Shown: positions 1 through 8,152 of the stretch, piece after piece
Position numbering within the stretch: position 1 is the first letter of the stretch
How the letters are laid out: each line of letters starts with the position of its first letter
Origin: Streptomyces sp. NBC_00306
GTDB taxonomy: Bacteria > Actinomycetota > Actinomycetes > Streptomycetales > Streptomycetaceae
NCBI RefSeq assembly: GCF_036169555.1
Contig: NZ_CP108032.1
Span: 7,998,001 to 8,062,000, forward strand
DNA: 64,000 bases
Direction: 5' to 3'
Notes under the pieces: model-generated
What the model saw: the letters and a program-made list of their open reading frames with translations, nothing else
Database searches by the model: none
Told to the model about the DNA's origin: nothing
Made by a program: the position numbers and the translations under genes

Positions 1-429
1 CTGCACGGGCTGCTCACCATGCCTGACCTGTTCGCCGCCGGAGGGCTCCGGGTGACCGACAATGCCACCGACACCGTCTTCGTCGAGCCGGGCTGCTGCA
101 ACGGCCTGGAGACCTGGCGTGACTGGCTGGAGGTGCTCGATGGCACCGGCAGCGCCTACTTCGGCCACGATCCGTCCTCGATGGCCGAGCGCGTTGGCGA
201 CATCGTCCGGCTGACGCTCGACGCCGACGCGACGGACGGCTCCCCGGTGATCGAGCTGTCGGTAGACCAGGTCCGCAGGCTCGTCACCGGCGCCCAACAG
301 GATTTGCAGGACTTCCTCAAGCTTGCTGGAACTTGGGCTGAACAACACCTGCCGGCACACGCTGCCGCCGTCACCGCCGCCCTGGCACGGGCACTGGACC
401 TGGCGCCCACACCATGGCCAGCTTCCTGA
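1..429 (+). CDS. Unknown protein, 5' end outside window
   Basis: The reading frame is open from base 1, so the gene probably begins upstream; the first ATG inside the window is at 19 and would give 136 aa. The visible part is acidic and includes a run with two adjacent cysteines (GCCNGLETW) near residue 26. The C-terminal half looks helical and ends in Ala/Pro-rich sequence. I recognise no family. The gene overlaps the next by 16 nt, so the two are probably co-transcribed and translationally coupled. Confidence 0.6.
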   Translation: MHGLLTMPDLFAAGGLRVTDNATDTVFVEPGCCNGLETWRDWLEVLDGTGSAYFGHDPSSMAERVGDIVRLTLDADATDGSPVIELSVDQVRRLVTGAQQDLQDFLKLAGTWAEQHLPAHAAAVTAALARALDLAPTPWPAS

Positions 430-1232
430 CCCACCGAGCGCGCGTGCACGACGCCGGCCTTCCCCTCCGCCGCCGGCACAGCGCGCTGCGGACCTGCCTC
501 ACCCTTTTTGCGCCGTACGGCTTCCGGGCGACGTACCACCACCTCACGCTCAACGCCGCGATCCCTCGGCAGCTGGAGGCGGATCCGGAGGCGCCGGTGC
601 GGGCGGTGGAGGAACTGCATGAGGCGCGGGTGCTGTGGCTCGCGCGGGCGGAGGAGTACGCCGCGCAACGCCGGGCTGAGAAGCAGGCTGGGCGGCGGGC
701 TGTACCGAACCCTCGGCCGTGGTGGCTGCAGAGCTGGTGGGAAAGCCCCGACCGTGCCTGGTACGAAGACCCGTTTCGCCACCCGTCGCTGCGGCTGTCC
801 GAGTACGTCCGGCGCCAGAACGCGATTCTGGACGGTGCCGAGCTGCCCGGCTGCCCGGCTTGCGGGGATGAGGGACCGCGAGTGCTGAGCTCGACCGGGC
901 ACGGTTGGGTCGAGCTGTGCCGTGGGTGCGCGCGGGCGCTGGCGCCATGTCCGTGCGGGCAGCGGCACCGGTTCGTGCCGGAGACCCCGTTCAACTGGAA
1001 CGAAATCTGGCGACGGGCGCACATGAGCGATGACGGCACGCCGAACCCACACTGGCCTGCGGGCTCGTGTTCTGCGTCTGAAGTTGGTGGGTATTCCGGC
1101 AGGGCAGCCAACGGCCGGCGCGGTTGGACGGTGGACGATCCAACGTCAGCCGCGCAGCACAACCACCAACGGATTTCTGGCGCAGGACACTTGGGCCCGT
1201 CTGCAAACGGAACTTGCCCAGGGCAGGAATGA
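414..1232 (+). CDS. Unknown Cys-rich protein
   Basis: A 272-aa protein starting inside the 3' end of the preceding gene. Residues 40-130 are Arg/Trp-rich and contain several WW/WE pairs. At about residues 146-186 there are CPACG, CRGCA and CPCG clusters, which look like a treble-clef or zinc-ribbon metal site, although no family is recognised. The last 60 residues lose this character and are Ser/Gly-rich, so the present stop may follow an old frameshift. Function is unknown; the pairing with the upstream gene is the only contextual clue. Confidence 0.55.
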   Translation: MASFLTHRARVHDAGLPLRRRHSALRTCLTLFAPYGFRATYHHLTLNAAIPRQLEADPEAPVRAVEELHEARVLWLARAEEYAAQRRAEKQAGRRAVPNPRPWWLQSWWESPDRAWYEDPFRHPSLRLSEYVRRQNAILDGAELPGCPACGDEGPRVLSSTGHGWVELCRGCARALAPCPCGQRHRFVPETPFNWNEIWRRAHMSDDGTPNPHWPAGSCSASEVGGYSGRAANGRRGWTVDDPTSAAQHNHQRISGAGHLGPSANGTCPGQE

Positions 1233-1652
1233 CGCGAGTGCGCGAAACACCGCCTCGCGCACTCGCCGAGGCTGCTGCAACTCCCATGTCGCCCGTGGTC
1301 GTGAGGGCAGTCATCCCTCCGGTCACGGTCGGTGTGAGTGCGAGATGCCTCTCGGTGGCTGGGCCAGCGGCGGTGGACTGCGCCAGGCTGCTGCAGCGAC
1401 AAGGGTCAAGCTGCTTGCCTGTTGGCTCGGTTGGCTTCGTTCGATCTCTGCGTCGACTGAGGCACAGACGATGACGTCGTCGCCCTCCACCGGGTGGCCG
1501 TGAACGCCTCCGCACCACCCTCACGGTGGTAAGTCCGGGACCACCCTCCTGACCTCCAACGGGCACGCCCACTTCGCGGGCGATCAACGCCATCTGCCCA
1601 CGTACCGCTGACAATGCCCGGCGGATGTGTCCGGCACTGTGCGCCTGGACCG
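1233..1652. other. No gene seen
   Basis: This 420-base stretch separates the two convergent units. The open frames here show no typical codon bias and no recognisable protein. No terminator hairpin was found. Confidence 0.5.
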
Positions 1653-2267
1653 TCACCTGCCGACCGGCGCGGATACCGCCTGCGACAGCGCCGGAGAGGC
1701 GGCGAACAGTGCGTATACGGAGGCCCGGACCTGCGCGGCGACGGCCTCAGGAGTGGAGGTGTCGAGCTTGCCGTCGAGATGGAGGAAGGCGAGGCCGTGT
1801 ACGAGGGCCCACACCGTCGTCGCCAGGGCGCCTGAGTCGTCGGCGCCGGGGAAGGCGTCGCGAACGAGGCTCTGGACGTACTCCGTGATGACGGCGGTCG
1901 CGGCGACGCGTTCTTCGCTGGTCGGATCGCAGGGCTCGGCGAACATCGCCCGGAACAGGGCGGGGTGCTCTAGGGCGAACTGCACGTACACGACTGCGAC
2001 GGCGGCCAGGTCGTCGGGTGTGGAGGGCGCGGGGTGAGCCGCGGCCAGGTGCTGGGCGAGCTCGCGGTACCCCTCCGCGGCGACGGCGGACACGAGGTCG
2101 TCGCGGTCCGCGTAGTGCCGGTAGGGGGCCGTGGCCGAGACGCCGGCCCGTCGGGCGACCGCGCGGAGGGAGAGCGCGGCGCTGCCGTCCTCCTCCAGCA
2201 GCTCTCTCGCGGCCCTCAGGCAGGCTGCACGTAGATCCCCATGGTGGTATCCGCCGGTTTGAGACAC
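1653..2267 (-). CDS. TetR/AcrR-family regulator
   Basis: A 204-aa one-component repressor. Residues 8-60 hold the N-terminal TetR helix-turn-helix, with the expected AVARRAGVSATAPYRHYADR recognition helix followed by DDLVSAVA. The remainder matches the C-terminal ligand domain of the WHG/TetR_C_13 type (AVVYVQFALEHPALFRAMF). The gene is divergent from the decayed oxidoreductase at 2334. A 19-bp palindrome in the 66-bp gap also occurs before the decarboxylase operon and twice before the intact oxidoreductase. I infer that this protein is the local regulator of that set and represses itself. The ligand is unknown. Confidence 0.88.
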   Translation of the reverse strand: MSQTGGYHHGDLRAACLRAARELLEEDGSAALSLRAVARRAGVSATAPYRHYADRDDLVSAVAAEGYRELAQHLAAAHPAPSTPDDLAAVAVVYVQFALEHPALFRAMFAEPCDPTSEERVAATAVITEYVQSLVRDAFPGADDSGALATTVWALVHGLAFLHLDGKLDTSTPEAVAAQVRASVYALFAASPALSQAVSAPVGR

Positions 2268-2282
2268 AGGTCACCATTCCTT

Positions 2283-2301
2283 ATGTTTATGGCGCATACA
2301 T
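2283..2301. promoter_or_regulatory. Putative TetR operator, copy 1
   Basis: ATGTTTATGGCGCATACAT is an imperfect 19-bp palindrome of the form ATGT-N11-ACAT. It lies between the TetR gene (start 2267) and the decayed OYE (start 2334). The same frame recurs at 5889, 7632 and 7661, all just upstream of genes of this island. Confidence 0.6.
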
Positions 2302-2333
2302 CATAGGTGATTGAGAGGGGAGAGGGAACTGGG

Positions 2334-2960
2334 ATGACCAGTGAGCCGTTCTCGCCGCAACTCGTGCCCTCCGATCATGCGCTCCGGGTACCGAAGAACC
2401 GGATCGCCATGGCGGGCATGGAGGAGAACACGGCGGCACAAGGCCGGCCTTCCCGGTGGTCGAACCGCTCGGCGTGGACCTGGTCCAACCCCCGGCGGCA
2501 GCTGCGAAAGCCCCGCGATGACCGGCCGTCCGTCCCGCGGACAACCGCGCCCAGGCCCGCGAGGCCTGCTTCCTCGACTTCGCCAAGGGACCTGGTCAAG
2601 GCCGGCCCCATCCCGCTGATGCTCACCGGCGGCGCACCCGCCGCGTCACAGCTGCGAGAGGCCTCGACAGCGGTGTGGTGTTGCGCTTGTCGGGATGAGC
2701 ACCGCCCTCACCCTCACCCCTGATCTCCCCGAACGCTGGAAGAACCACCGCGAGGCCGATCGTCTGCTGGAGCCGGTCACATGGTTCGGCAAGGCTCTCG
2801 CCCCGGCCGCCGGCATGGCTCGGGTCCGGCACCTGATGCGCCGCCTCGCCCGGAGGAGCACCCCCAGCCTGGCACCCACTCGGTGATCGCACTGATCTCC
2901 GAGGGCCGAAGGCAGCGAGTAGCCCTGGGCAGCTACCGCGCCTGGTCGTCCAAGAGGCGG
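2334..2960 (+). pseudogene. Decayed OYE-family oxidoreductase
   Basis: A broken paralogue of the intact oxidoreductase at 6353-7600. It has a good ribosome site (GAGAGGGGAGAGGG) and ATG at 2334. It opens with MTSEPFSP and NRIAMAGMEENTAAQG, matching the intact N-terminus (MTSELFSP, NRIAKAAMEENMAAQG). About 600 nt of barrel are then deleted, and the frame resumes near the LGVDLV segment. The tail is readable only by changing frames: DLVKAGPIPLMLTGG, then LTPDLPERWKNHREADR, then SVIALISEGRRQ. The last recognisable codons (SYRAW) are near 2950. It keeps its operator and divergent position beside the TetR gene, so it may have been the original target before the second copy replaced it. Confidence 0.85.
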
Positions 2961-3324
2961 TGCGTCGTTGGGCGGTGGACCACCCTTGCGGCGACGTCGA
3001 CGGATGGCACCGGTATCCCCAGCGGATCGGGGGACGCGGGCCCCTCTGTCGTGGGGGCGTCGCCCCAGGGGAACCTGGCGGGTCGCGGCAGAGTCTTCCG
3101 GCGTGGGCTCGGACCTGCGCAGGTCGCGGGGTTGTGGCGCGGGACGGGGTCCTGGAGAGGCCTTTGTCGGCGTCCCGCATCTGCCGGCAGCAACAGACGG
3201 GCACCTCACAAGCGGTGGTGCCGGCCCGTTGATCAGGCGAAGAGGGCGAGCCGGTCGAGCGGACAAGCCGCCCTCTTTTCCTGGCGTGGCCCGATCGTGG
3301 CCACGGCTGTGTGCCACACGCTGT
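2961..3324. other. No gene seen
   Basis: This is the 364-base gap between the end of the OYE pseudogene and the stop of the aldehyde dehydrogenase. No coding-like frame is supported on either strand. Confidence 0.5.
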
Positions 3325-4923
3325 TCAGCGGACTCCGACCCGTTTCATGACCTTCAGCGCGCCGGTCAGGAGGGTGGCCCAGGTCTTGGGGGAGATACGG
3401 GCCGGCGGGTAGAACCCCTGGATGCGCTGGTGGGCGACGGTCTGGGCTTCGGTGTACTTGAGGATGCCGTCGGCGCCGTGACGCCGGCCGAGTCCTGAGT
3501 CGCCCATTCCGCCCATGGGGGCGTCGATGCTTCCCCAGGCCGCGGCGAAGGCCTCGTTGACGTTGACGGTGCCCGCGTGTATTCGGGCGGCGACAGCTCG
3601 GCCGCGTGCGCCGTTGCCCGACCACACGCTGGCGTTGAGGCCGTATGCCGATGCGTTGGCCAGCGCGACCGCCTCGTCGACGTCGCGGTAGGAGTAGATG
3701 GAGACGACGGGGCCGAAGGTCTCGTGGTCGTACAGCGTCATCTCGGGCGTGACGTCGGTGAGGATGGTCGGCTCGTGGAACAGCGGTCCCAGATCGGGGC
3801 GTGCCTTGCCGCCGGCGATGATGGTGGCGCCCTTGGAGACGGCGTCGGCGATGTGGGTCGTGACGGTGGTGAGCTGGGACGGAGTGGTGAGGCTGCCGAC
3901 GTCGATGCTGTAGTCGTAGGCGGCGCCGACCTTGAGCTTCTTGGTGCGGGCGACGAACGCGGCGACGAACGTGTCGCGGATGGACTCGGCCACGTAGAGA
4001 CGCTCGATGGAGACGCACAGCTGCCCGGCGGAGGGGAAGCAGGCGTTGACGGCGCCCTCGGCGGCCTTGCCGATGTCCGCGTCGTCCAGGACGATCATGG
4101 CGTTTTTGCCGCCGAGTTCGAGGGAGGCGCCGATGAGGCGCTGGCCGGCGTCGCTCGCGATGTGGCGTCCGGTGGCGGTGGAGCCGGTGAACATCATGTA
4201 GTTGGCGTTGTCCATCAGTGCGCCGCCGATGGAGCTGCCCCGGCCGATCACCATCTGCCAGACGTCGGCCGGCAGGCCCGCGTCGTACATGAGCTTCATC
4301 GACCACAGGGCGGTGAGCGCGGTCTGGGTGTCGGGCTTCTGCACGACGGCGTTGCCGGCCATCAAGGCCGCGATGGTGTCGCTGGCGGCCATGCTGAGCG
4401 GGTAGTTCCACGGCGAGATGACGGTGACGACGCCCTTGGGGTGCCGCAGCTCGGTCGTGTGTGTCAGTAGCGGGATCGCGCCGCGGCGGCGCTTGGGGCC
4501 GAGGTACTTGCCGGCGTTGCGGGCGTAGTAGCGGGCGACGATGCCGATGTCGACGACCTCGAGGTAGGCGTCGCGGCGGGTCTTGCCGTTCTCGGCCTGC
4601 ATCAGGTCCAGCACCTCATTCTGCCGTGCCAGGACGAGATCGTGGTAGCGCAGCATGATCCGCTTGCGCTCCGCGATCGGCGTGGCGGCCCAGGACTTCT
4701 GCGCGATCCGGGCCCGCCCGAACGCCACCTCGACGTCCTCAGGGGTGGAGACAGGAAAGTCGGCCAGGGGCACGCCGGTGTAGGGGGCGTTGGTGGTGAC
4801 CCGCGCGGCATTCGGCGCGGCTGCGACCTGCGCGGTCAGCTGCGTGAGCAGGGCCGGGGTGATGGACGCGGGCAGGCCCAGGCCGCGGCCGGTGGTGGGG
4901 CGGCTGGCGTGGTCGGTGACCAT
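3325..4923 (-). CDS. Succinate-semialdehyde-type aldehyde dehydrogenase
   Basis: A 532-aa NAD(P)-dependent aldehyde dehydrogenase that oxidises an aldehyde to a carboxylic acid. It carries the family's catalytic set: Asn173 in SPWNYP, Glu269 in SLELGGK and nucleophile Cys303 in SAGQLCVS. The length and the N-terminal extension resemble actinobacterial succinic semialdehyde dehydrogenase (GabD2-like), but specificity cannot be fixed from sequence. A strong AAGGAG site precedes ATG 4923. It is the second gene of an operon, 26 nt behind the acetoacetate-decarboxylase-like gene, so both should respond to the palindrome at 5889. The pairing suggests that the decarboxylase product or a derived aldehyde is its substrate; this is inference. 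Confidence 0.9.
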   Translation of the reverse strand: MVTDHASRPTTGRGLGLPASITPALLTQLTAQVAAAPNAARVTTNAPYTGVPLADFPVSTPEDVEVAFGRARIAQKSWAATPIAERKRIMLRYHDLVLARQNEVLDLMQAENGKTRRDAYLEVVDIGIVARYYARNAGKYLGPKRRRGAIPLLTHTTELRHPKGVVTVISPWNYPLSMAASDTIAALMAGNAVVQKPDTQTALTALWSMKLMYDAGLPADVWQMVIGRGSSIGGALMDNANYMMFTGSTATGRHIASDAGQRLIGASLELGGKNAMIVLDDADIGKAAEGAVNACFPSAGQLCVSIERLYVAESIRDTFVAAFVARTKKLKVGAAYDYSIDVGSLTTPSQLTTVTTHIADAVSKGATIIAGGKARPDLGPLFHEPTILTDVTPEMTLYDHETFGPVVSIYSYRDVDEAVALANASAYGLNASVWSGNGARGRAVAARIHAGTVNVNEAFAAAWGSIDAPMGGMGDSGLGRRHGADGILKYTEAQTVAHQRIQGFYPPARISPKTWATLLTGALKVMKRVGVR

Positions 4924-4949
4924 GGGGTCGGACTCCTTGTCGCTTGCTG

Positions 4950-5870
4950 CTACTTGTTCCGGCTCCGGACCGAGTTGGGCACCGGCATGTGGAGGGCGGC
5001 CTGGCCTTCGGTCATGACGTCGAACTGGATGGTCCGCTTCGGCTTGAGCGACCGCAGATCGTCGGACATGCGGCCCTCACCGAGCTGCAGGGTGATGCCG
5101 CTGGTGCTGTGCGTCGTGCCGGCGTTCAGTACGTTGGTCTGGTTCAGCGTGGAGTGCCACGAGCCGTTGATCGACGTGTACGAGGTGAGCGAGCCGACGC
5201 GCTCTCCGCTCATGTAGGCCCTCTGGGCCGGCGTGTTCGCCAGGAGCGACAGGTCGACTCCGCCGGCGTCGTTGGCCACGCGGGCGGTCGTCCGATGGTC
5301 GTCGATGTCGACGTCGAGCTCGGTGACCCACTTGGGGAAGCCATAGCCGTCGTGGCCGCGGACCTGGGCGATGTCCGAGTTAACGGGAAGAGACAGCACG
5401 TAGGAGTAGAGGTGCTCGTTCTTCAGCCCGGTGACGAGGTCGAAGAAGCCGAACTTGCCGTGCCGGGCGGGCCTTACGGCGATGCCGACGGCGGCTTCGG
5501 TGTAGAAGTCGATGTCGGCCACGTCGTAGCGGAAGAACATGACCGAGACCAGACCGAGGCCGGGCGTGATCTCCAGCGGCGAGAGCTCCTCGGGCAGTCG
5601 GCTGCGGATCGCCCGGGTCGGCGCGATCATCGTGAGCCGCGTGGTGGAGATCGCGTAGTAGAAGTTCGGGGTGAGCGTGGGGCCGATCGGAGAGTCCGCC
5701 TTGATCTTGGGCAGCTGGCGGAAGAAGTCCACGCTGCTGACGCGGGGGTCGCGGGCGATCTCGTCGAGGTCGGGGTTCATCCGGTAGCGGTCGTACAGGC
5801 CGCCCTTCGGGACCGTTACCTCACGGCCGCCCAGGTCGACCCTCACGGTGTCCTTCAGTGTCGAAGACAT
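4950..5870 (-). CDS. Acetoacetate decarboxylase-family protein
   Basis: A 306-aa protein of the acetoacetate decarboxylase fold. The family forms a Schiff base through a lysine that follows a Gly-aromatic-Pro run. Here HDGYGFPKW places that lysine at 180, but the usual second lysine beside it, which lowers the pKa, is replaced by Trp. The enzyme may therefore be an aldolase-dehydratase-like or other Schiff-base relative rather than a true decarboxylase. The start at 5870 is supported by GAGGAG seven bases upstream. It leads an operon with the aldehyde dehydrogenase. A 19-bp palindrome 18 bp upstream of the start probably controls both genes. Confidence 0.8.
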   Translation of the reverse strand: MSSTLKDTVRVDLGGREVTVPKGGLYDRYRMNPDLDEIARDPRVSSVDFFRQLPKIKADSPIGPTLTPNFYYAISTTRLTMIAPTRAIRSRLPEELSPLEITPGLGLVSVMFFRYDVADIDFYTEAAVGIAVRPARHGKFGFFDLVTGLKNEHLYSYVLSLPVNSDIAQVRGHDGYGFPKWVTELDVDIDDHRTTARVANDAGGVDLSLLANTPAQRAYMSGERVGSLTSYTSINGSWHSTLNQTNVLNAGTTHSTSGITLQLGEGRMSDDLRSLKPKRTIQFDVMTEGQAALHMPVPNSVRSRNK

Positions 5871-5888
5871 GACGTGCTCCTCAATCCT

Positions 5889-5907
5889 ATGTAAACGATG
5901 TACACAT
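5889..5907. promoter_or_regulatory. Putative TetR operator, copy 2
   Basis: ATGTAAACGATGTACACAT is the best-formed member of the ATGT-N11-ACAT set. It sits 18 bp upstream of the decarboxylase-like start, where a bound repressor would block the promoter or early elongation. Confidence 0.65.
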
Positions 5908-6352
5908 CGCTTTAGGTTTGGCTGTAAGGGCTGTCAACAAGGGAATGCTGGATTCTTGGGGTGCATCTCAGCGGCGAGGCCGGGAGCGTCACGCCGCCGC
6001 TGGCCGGTCCGGGCCGTGGCCGCTCTTTCGCAGCGATCGCCAGAGTCTGCCGAATGGCGATCACGGCGGACCGCGATCACGGGCAAGGCCCTTCGTCAGT
6101 CCCTCGATCGCCGCGCACGAACCGCTCGATCGCGAGACTGGATGGGTGCTGTGTCAGCCCTGCGTGAGTCGGCGGTATGCAGTGGAGAGACTGCTGGACC
6201 AGATTGTGCTCACGCTCCCGGCAGGGCCGCGGGTTCGGTTTGACTTTCCTTCTCCGGACCGGCGGGCGACGGCTCCTTTGAGGAATGGGAATCGGGTGGC
6301 CGATGGCGCCGCGCGGTGGACGGTGTGGACCGAGGCGCCATCGGTCACAGCC
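5908..6352. other. No gene seen
   Basis: This is the 445-base gap between the operator and the oxidoreductase stop. No coding frame on either strand looks real, and no strong hairpin was found. Confidence 0.5.
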
Positions 6353-7600
6353 TCAGGCCTGGGTGGCCCGGGGCTGCGCCAGCCAGGCGCGGTAGCTGCG
6401 CAGAGCACGCTGCTGCTTGCGGCGCTCGGAGACGAGGGCGATCGTCGGGTGGGTGCCGGGCTTGGTCCTGCGCCCGCGGGCGAGTCGGCGCATCTGATGC
6501 CGCACCTGGGCCATGCTGGCGGCGGAGGCGAGGGCCTTGTCGGACCAGGTCACCGGTCGCATGGCTCGGTCGGCTTCGCGGCCCTGGCGCCAGCGTTCGG
6601 GGAGGTCGGGGGTGATGGCGAGCGCGGTGCCCATGCCGAGAACCGATACGCCGCTGTCGAGCACCTTCTCCGCGGTGACGCGGCGGGTGATGCCGCCGGT
6701 GAGCATCACCGGCAGGGGACTGGTCTTGACGAGGTCCGCGGCGAGGTCGAGGAAGTAGGCCTCGCGGGCCTGGGTGCGGTCGTCGGCGGGGCGGCCGGTC
6801 ATGGCGGGGCTTTCGTAGCTGCCGCCGGACAGTTCGACCAGGTCGACGCCAAGGGGCGCGAGCATCTCGATCACCTGGCGGGCGTCATCGGCGCCGAAAC
6901 CGCCACGCTGGAAGTCGGCGGAGTTGAGCTTGACCGCGACCGTGAAGGAGGAGGAGACGGCTGCACGGACGGCGCGGACGATGTCCAGCAGCATCCGGGC
7001 CCGGTTTTCCAGCGAACCGCCCCATTCGTCGGTGCGCTTGTTGACCAAGGGGGAGAGGAACTGGGACAGGAGGTAGCCGTGGGCGGCGTGGATCTCGACA
7101 CCGTCGAAACCGGCTTCCTCGGCGCGTCGGGCGGTCACCGCGTAGCGCGCCACGGTCTCGAGGATCTGCCGGGGGGTCATGGCGGTGGGGCGGCCGAAGC
7201 GGCTGCTGTGTTTGCCAAGGCTGACGCCGATGTCGGTCGGGCCCCACACGACACCGGGCATGTCCGAGGCGACCTGCCGCCCGGGGTGGTTGATCTGCAT
7301 CCAGATCGATCCGCCGCCGGACTTGCCCGCCTTCGCCCAGTCGGCGAAGGGCTTCAGGGGGGCGTGCTCGTCGAGCACGACACCGGCGGGCCCGGTCAGC
7401 GCCTGGGCATGGACCATCACGTTTCCGGTGATCAGCAGGCCGGTACCGCCGGCGGCCCAGCGCTGGTACAGCGACAGCAACTGCCAGTCGGGGAGCTGGC
7501 CTTGTGCGGCCATGTTCTCTTCCATGGCCGCTTTCGCGATCCGGTTCTTCAGCACCTGGCCGGAGGGCAGGGTCAGCGGCGAAAACAGCTCGCTGGTCAT
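6353..7600 (-). CDS. OYE-family NADH:flavin oxidoreductase
   Basis: A 415-aa FMN-dependent ene-reductase or dienoyl-CoA-reductase-type TIM barrel. Motifs run in family order: NRIAKAAMEE near the N-terminus, the substrate-binding GVEIHAAHGYLLSQFLSP, the N-x-R-x-DEWGGS loop, and a late LTGGITRR phosphate-binding segment. It lacks the C-terminal Fe-S and FAD domains of the long 2,4-dienoyl-CoA reductases, so it is the short OYE type. Two 19-bp palindromes lie 32-79 bp upstream of the start. An inactivated paralogue lies at 2334 on the other strand. I infer that it reduces an unsaturated carbonyl in the same pathway as the decarboxylase/dehydrogenase operon. Confidence 0.9.
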   Translation of the reverse strand: MTSELFSPLTLPSGQVLKNRIAKAAMEENMAAQGQLPDWQLLSLYQRWAAGGTGLLITGNVMVHAQALTGPAGVVLDEHAPLKPFADWAKAGKSGGGSIWMQINHPGRQVASDMPGVVWGPTDIGVSLGKHSSRFGRPTAMTPRQILETVARYAVTARRAEEAGFDGVEIHAAHGYLLSQFLSPLVNKRTDEWGGSLENRARMLLDIVRAVRAAVSSSFTVAVKLNSADFQRGGFGADDARQVIEMLAPLGVDLVELSGGSYESPAMTGRPADDRTQAREAYFLDLAADLVKTSPLPVMLTGGITRRVTAEKVLDSGVSVLGMGTALAITPDLPERWRQGREADRAMRPVTWSDKALASAASMAQVRHQMRRLARGRRTKPGTHPTIALVSERRKQQRALRSYRAWLAQPRATQA

Positions 7601-7631
7601 CCCGTTCTCTCTTCCATCTCGATTGCTTACG

Positions 7632-7679
7632 ATGTATGCACTACTTACATTAGAGCATCGATGTAATCAGCGTAAACAT
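7632..7679. promoter_or_regulatory. Two putative TetR operators, copies 3 and 4
   Basis: ATGTATGCACTACTTACAT (7632-7650) and ATGTAATCAGCGTAAACAT (7661-7679) both fit ATGT-N11-ACAT. Their starts are 29 bp apart, close to three helical turns, so two dimers could bind the same face upstream of the oxidoreductase. Confidence 0.62.
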
Positions 7680-7751
7680 TGAGAGGTGTGGGGTGCGTCG
7701 CAGTCGCGCGGCCGGTCGGGTGCCGGCAGAGCAGAACGGGGCGACAAGGGC

Positions 7752-7790
7752 CCTGGCCTGTCGGCGCCGAGATGGCGCCGACAGGCCAGG
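7752..7790 (-). terminator. Strong hairpin terminator
   Basis: A perfect 17-bp stem (arms 7752-7768 and 7774-7790) closes on a 5-nt loop. It has no U tract, as is usual for actinobacterial terminators. It lies just downstream of the decayed hydrolase on the minus strand and insulates the oxidoreductase promoter from it. Confidence 0.75.
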
Positions 7791-7811
7791 CCTGACCGGG
7801 CATGCGCTGCA

Positions 7812-8118
7812 GGCGCGCAGGATCGCCCGTCGTGCAGTGCGGTGCGGAGAAGATCGACAGCGAGCTTGCGAACGACCTTTGCGGCTCGGGTGTCGCGAAG
7901 GCTGTCCACGAGGAGGACGTCGTGGACCGTGCCGGCGACGCGGACGGAGGTGACATCGACGTCGGGCCTCGCGGAGCGTGTTGGGCGTACTGCTCGCCCT
8001 CGTCACGCAGGACGTTCGCCTCGTCAGTGATGACCAGGGCCGTGGGGGAGTCCTTCAGCTGATCGAGAGAGGTCTGCGGAGGGGAGGCGTGGTGCTCGGC
8101 ATATTGAGCGGGATGGGT
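7812..8118 (-). pseudogene. C-terminal fragment of alpha/beta hydrolase
   Basis: Read on the minus strand this is the tail of a hormone-sensitive-lipase-type esterase. One frame gives ASPPQTSLDQLKDSPTALV and ITDEANVLRDEGEQYA, which covers the region of the catalytic Asp. After a frameshift near 7990 the next frame gives DVTSVRVAGTVHDVLLVDSL (with the catalytic His in TVHD) and RKLAVDLLRTAL. The N-terminal two thirds, including the nucleophile elbow, are absent. It probably belonged to the same catabolic island and was terminated by the hairpin at 7752. Confidence 0.7.
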
Positions 8119-8152
8119 GGTGCAGACGTCCGGGCCGTCCACGGCGCGGCGG

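Noticed and set aside
156..1402. Long open frames on the minus strand over the first genes
   Set aside because: They mirror the plus-strand genes in a GC-rich sequence, are Arg/Pro-rich and lack ribosome sites.
3233..4411. A 392-aa minus-strand frame inside the aldehyde dehydrogenase
   Set aside because: It is an out-of-frame shadow of the dehydrogenase, dominated by Arg/His/Pro.
5918..7666. A 582-aa plus-strand frame over the OYE gene
   Set aside because: It is antisense to a clear flavoprotein gene and has a Gly/Ala/Val shadow composition.
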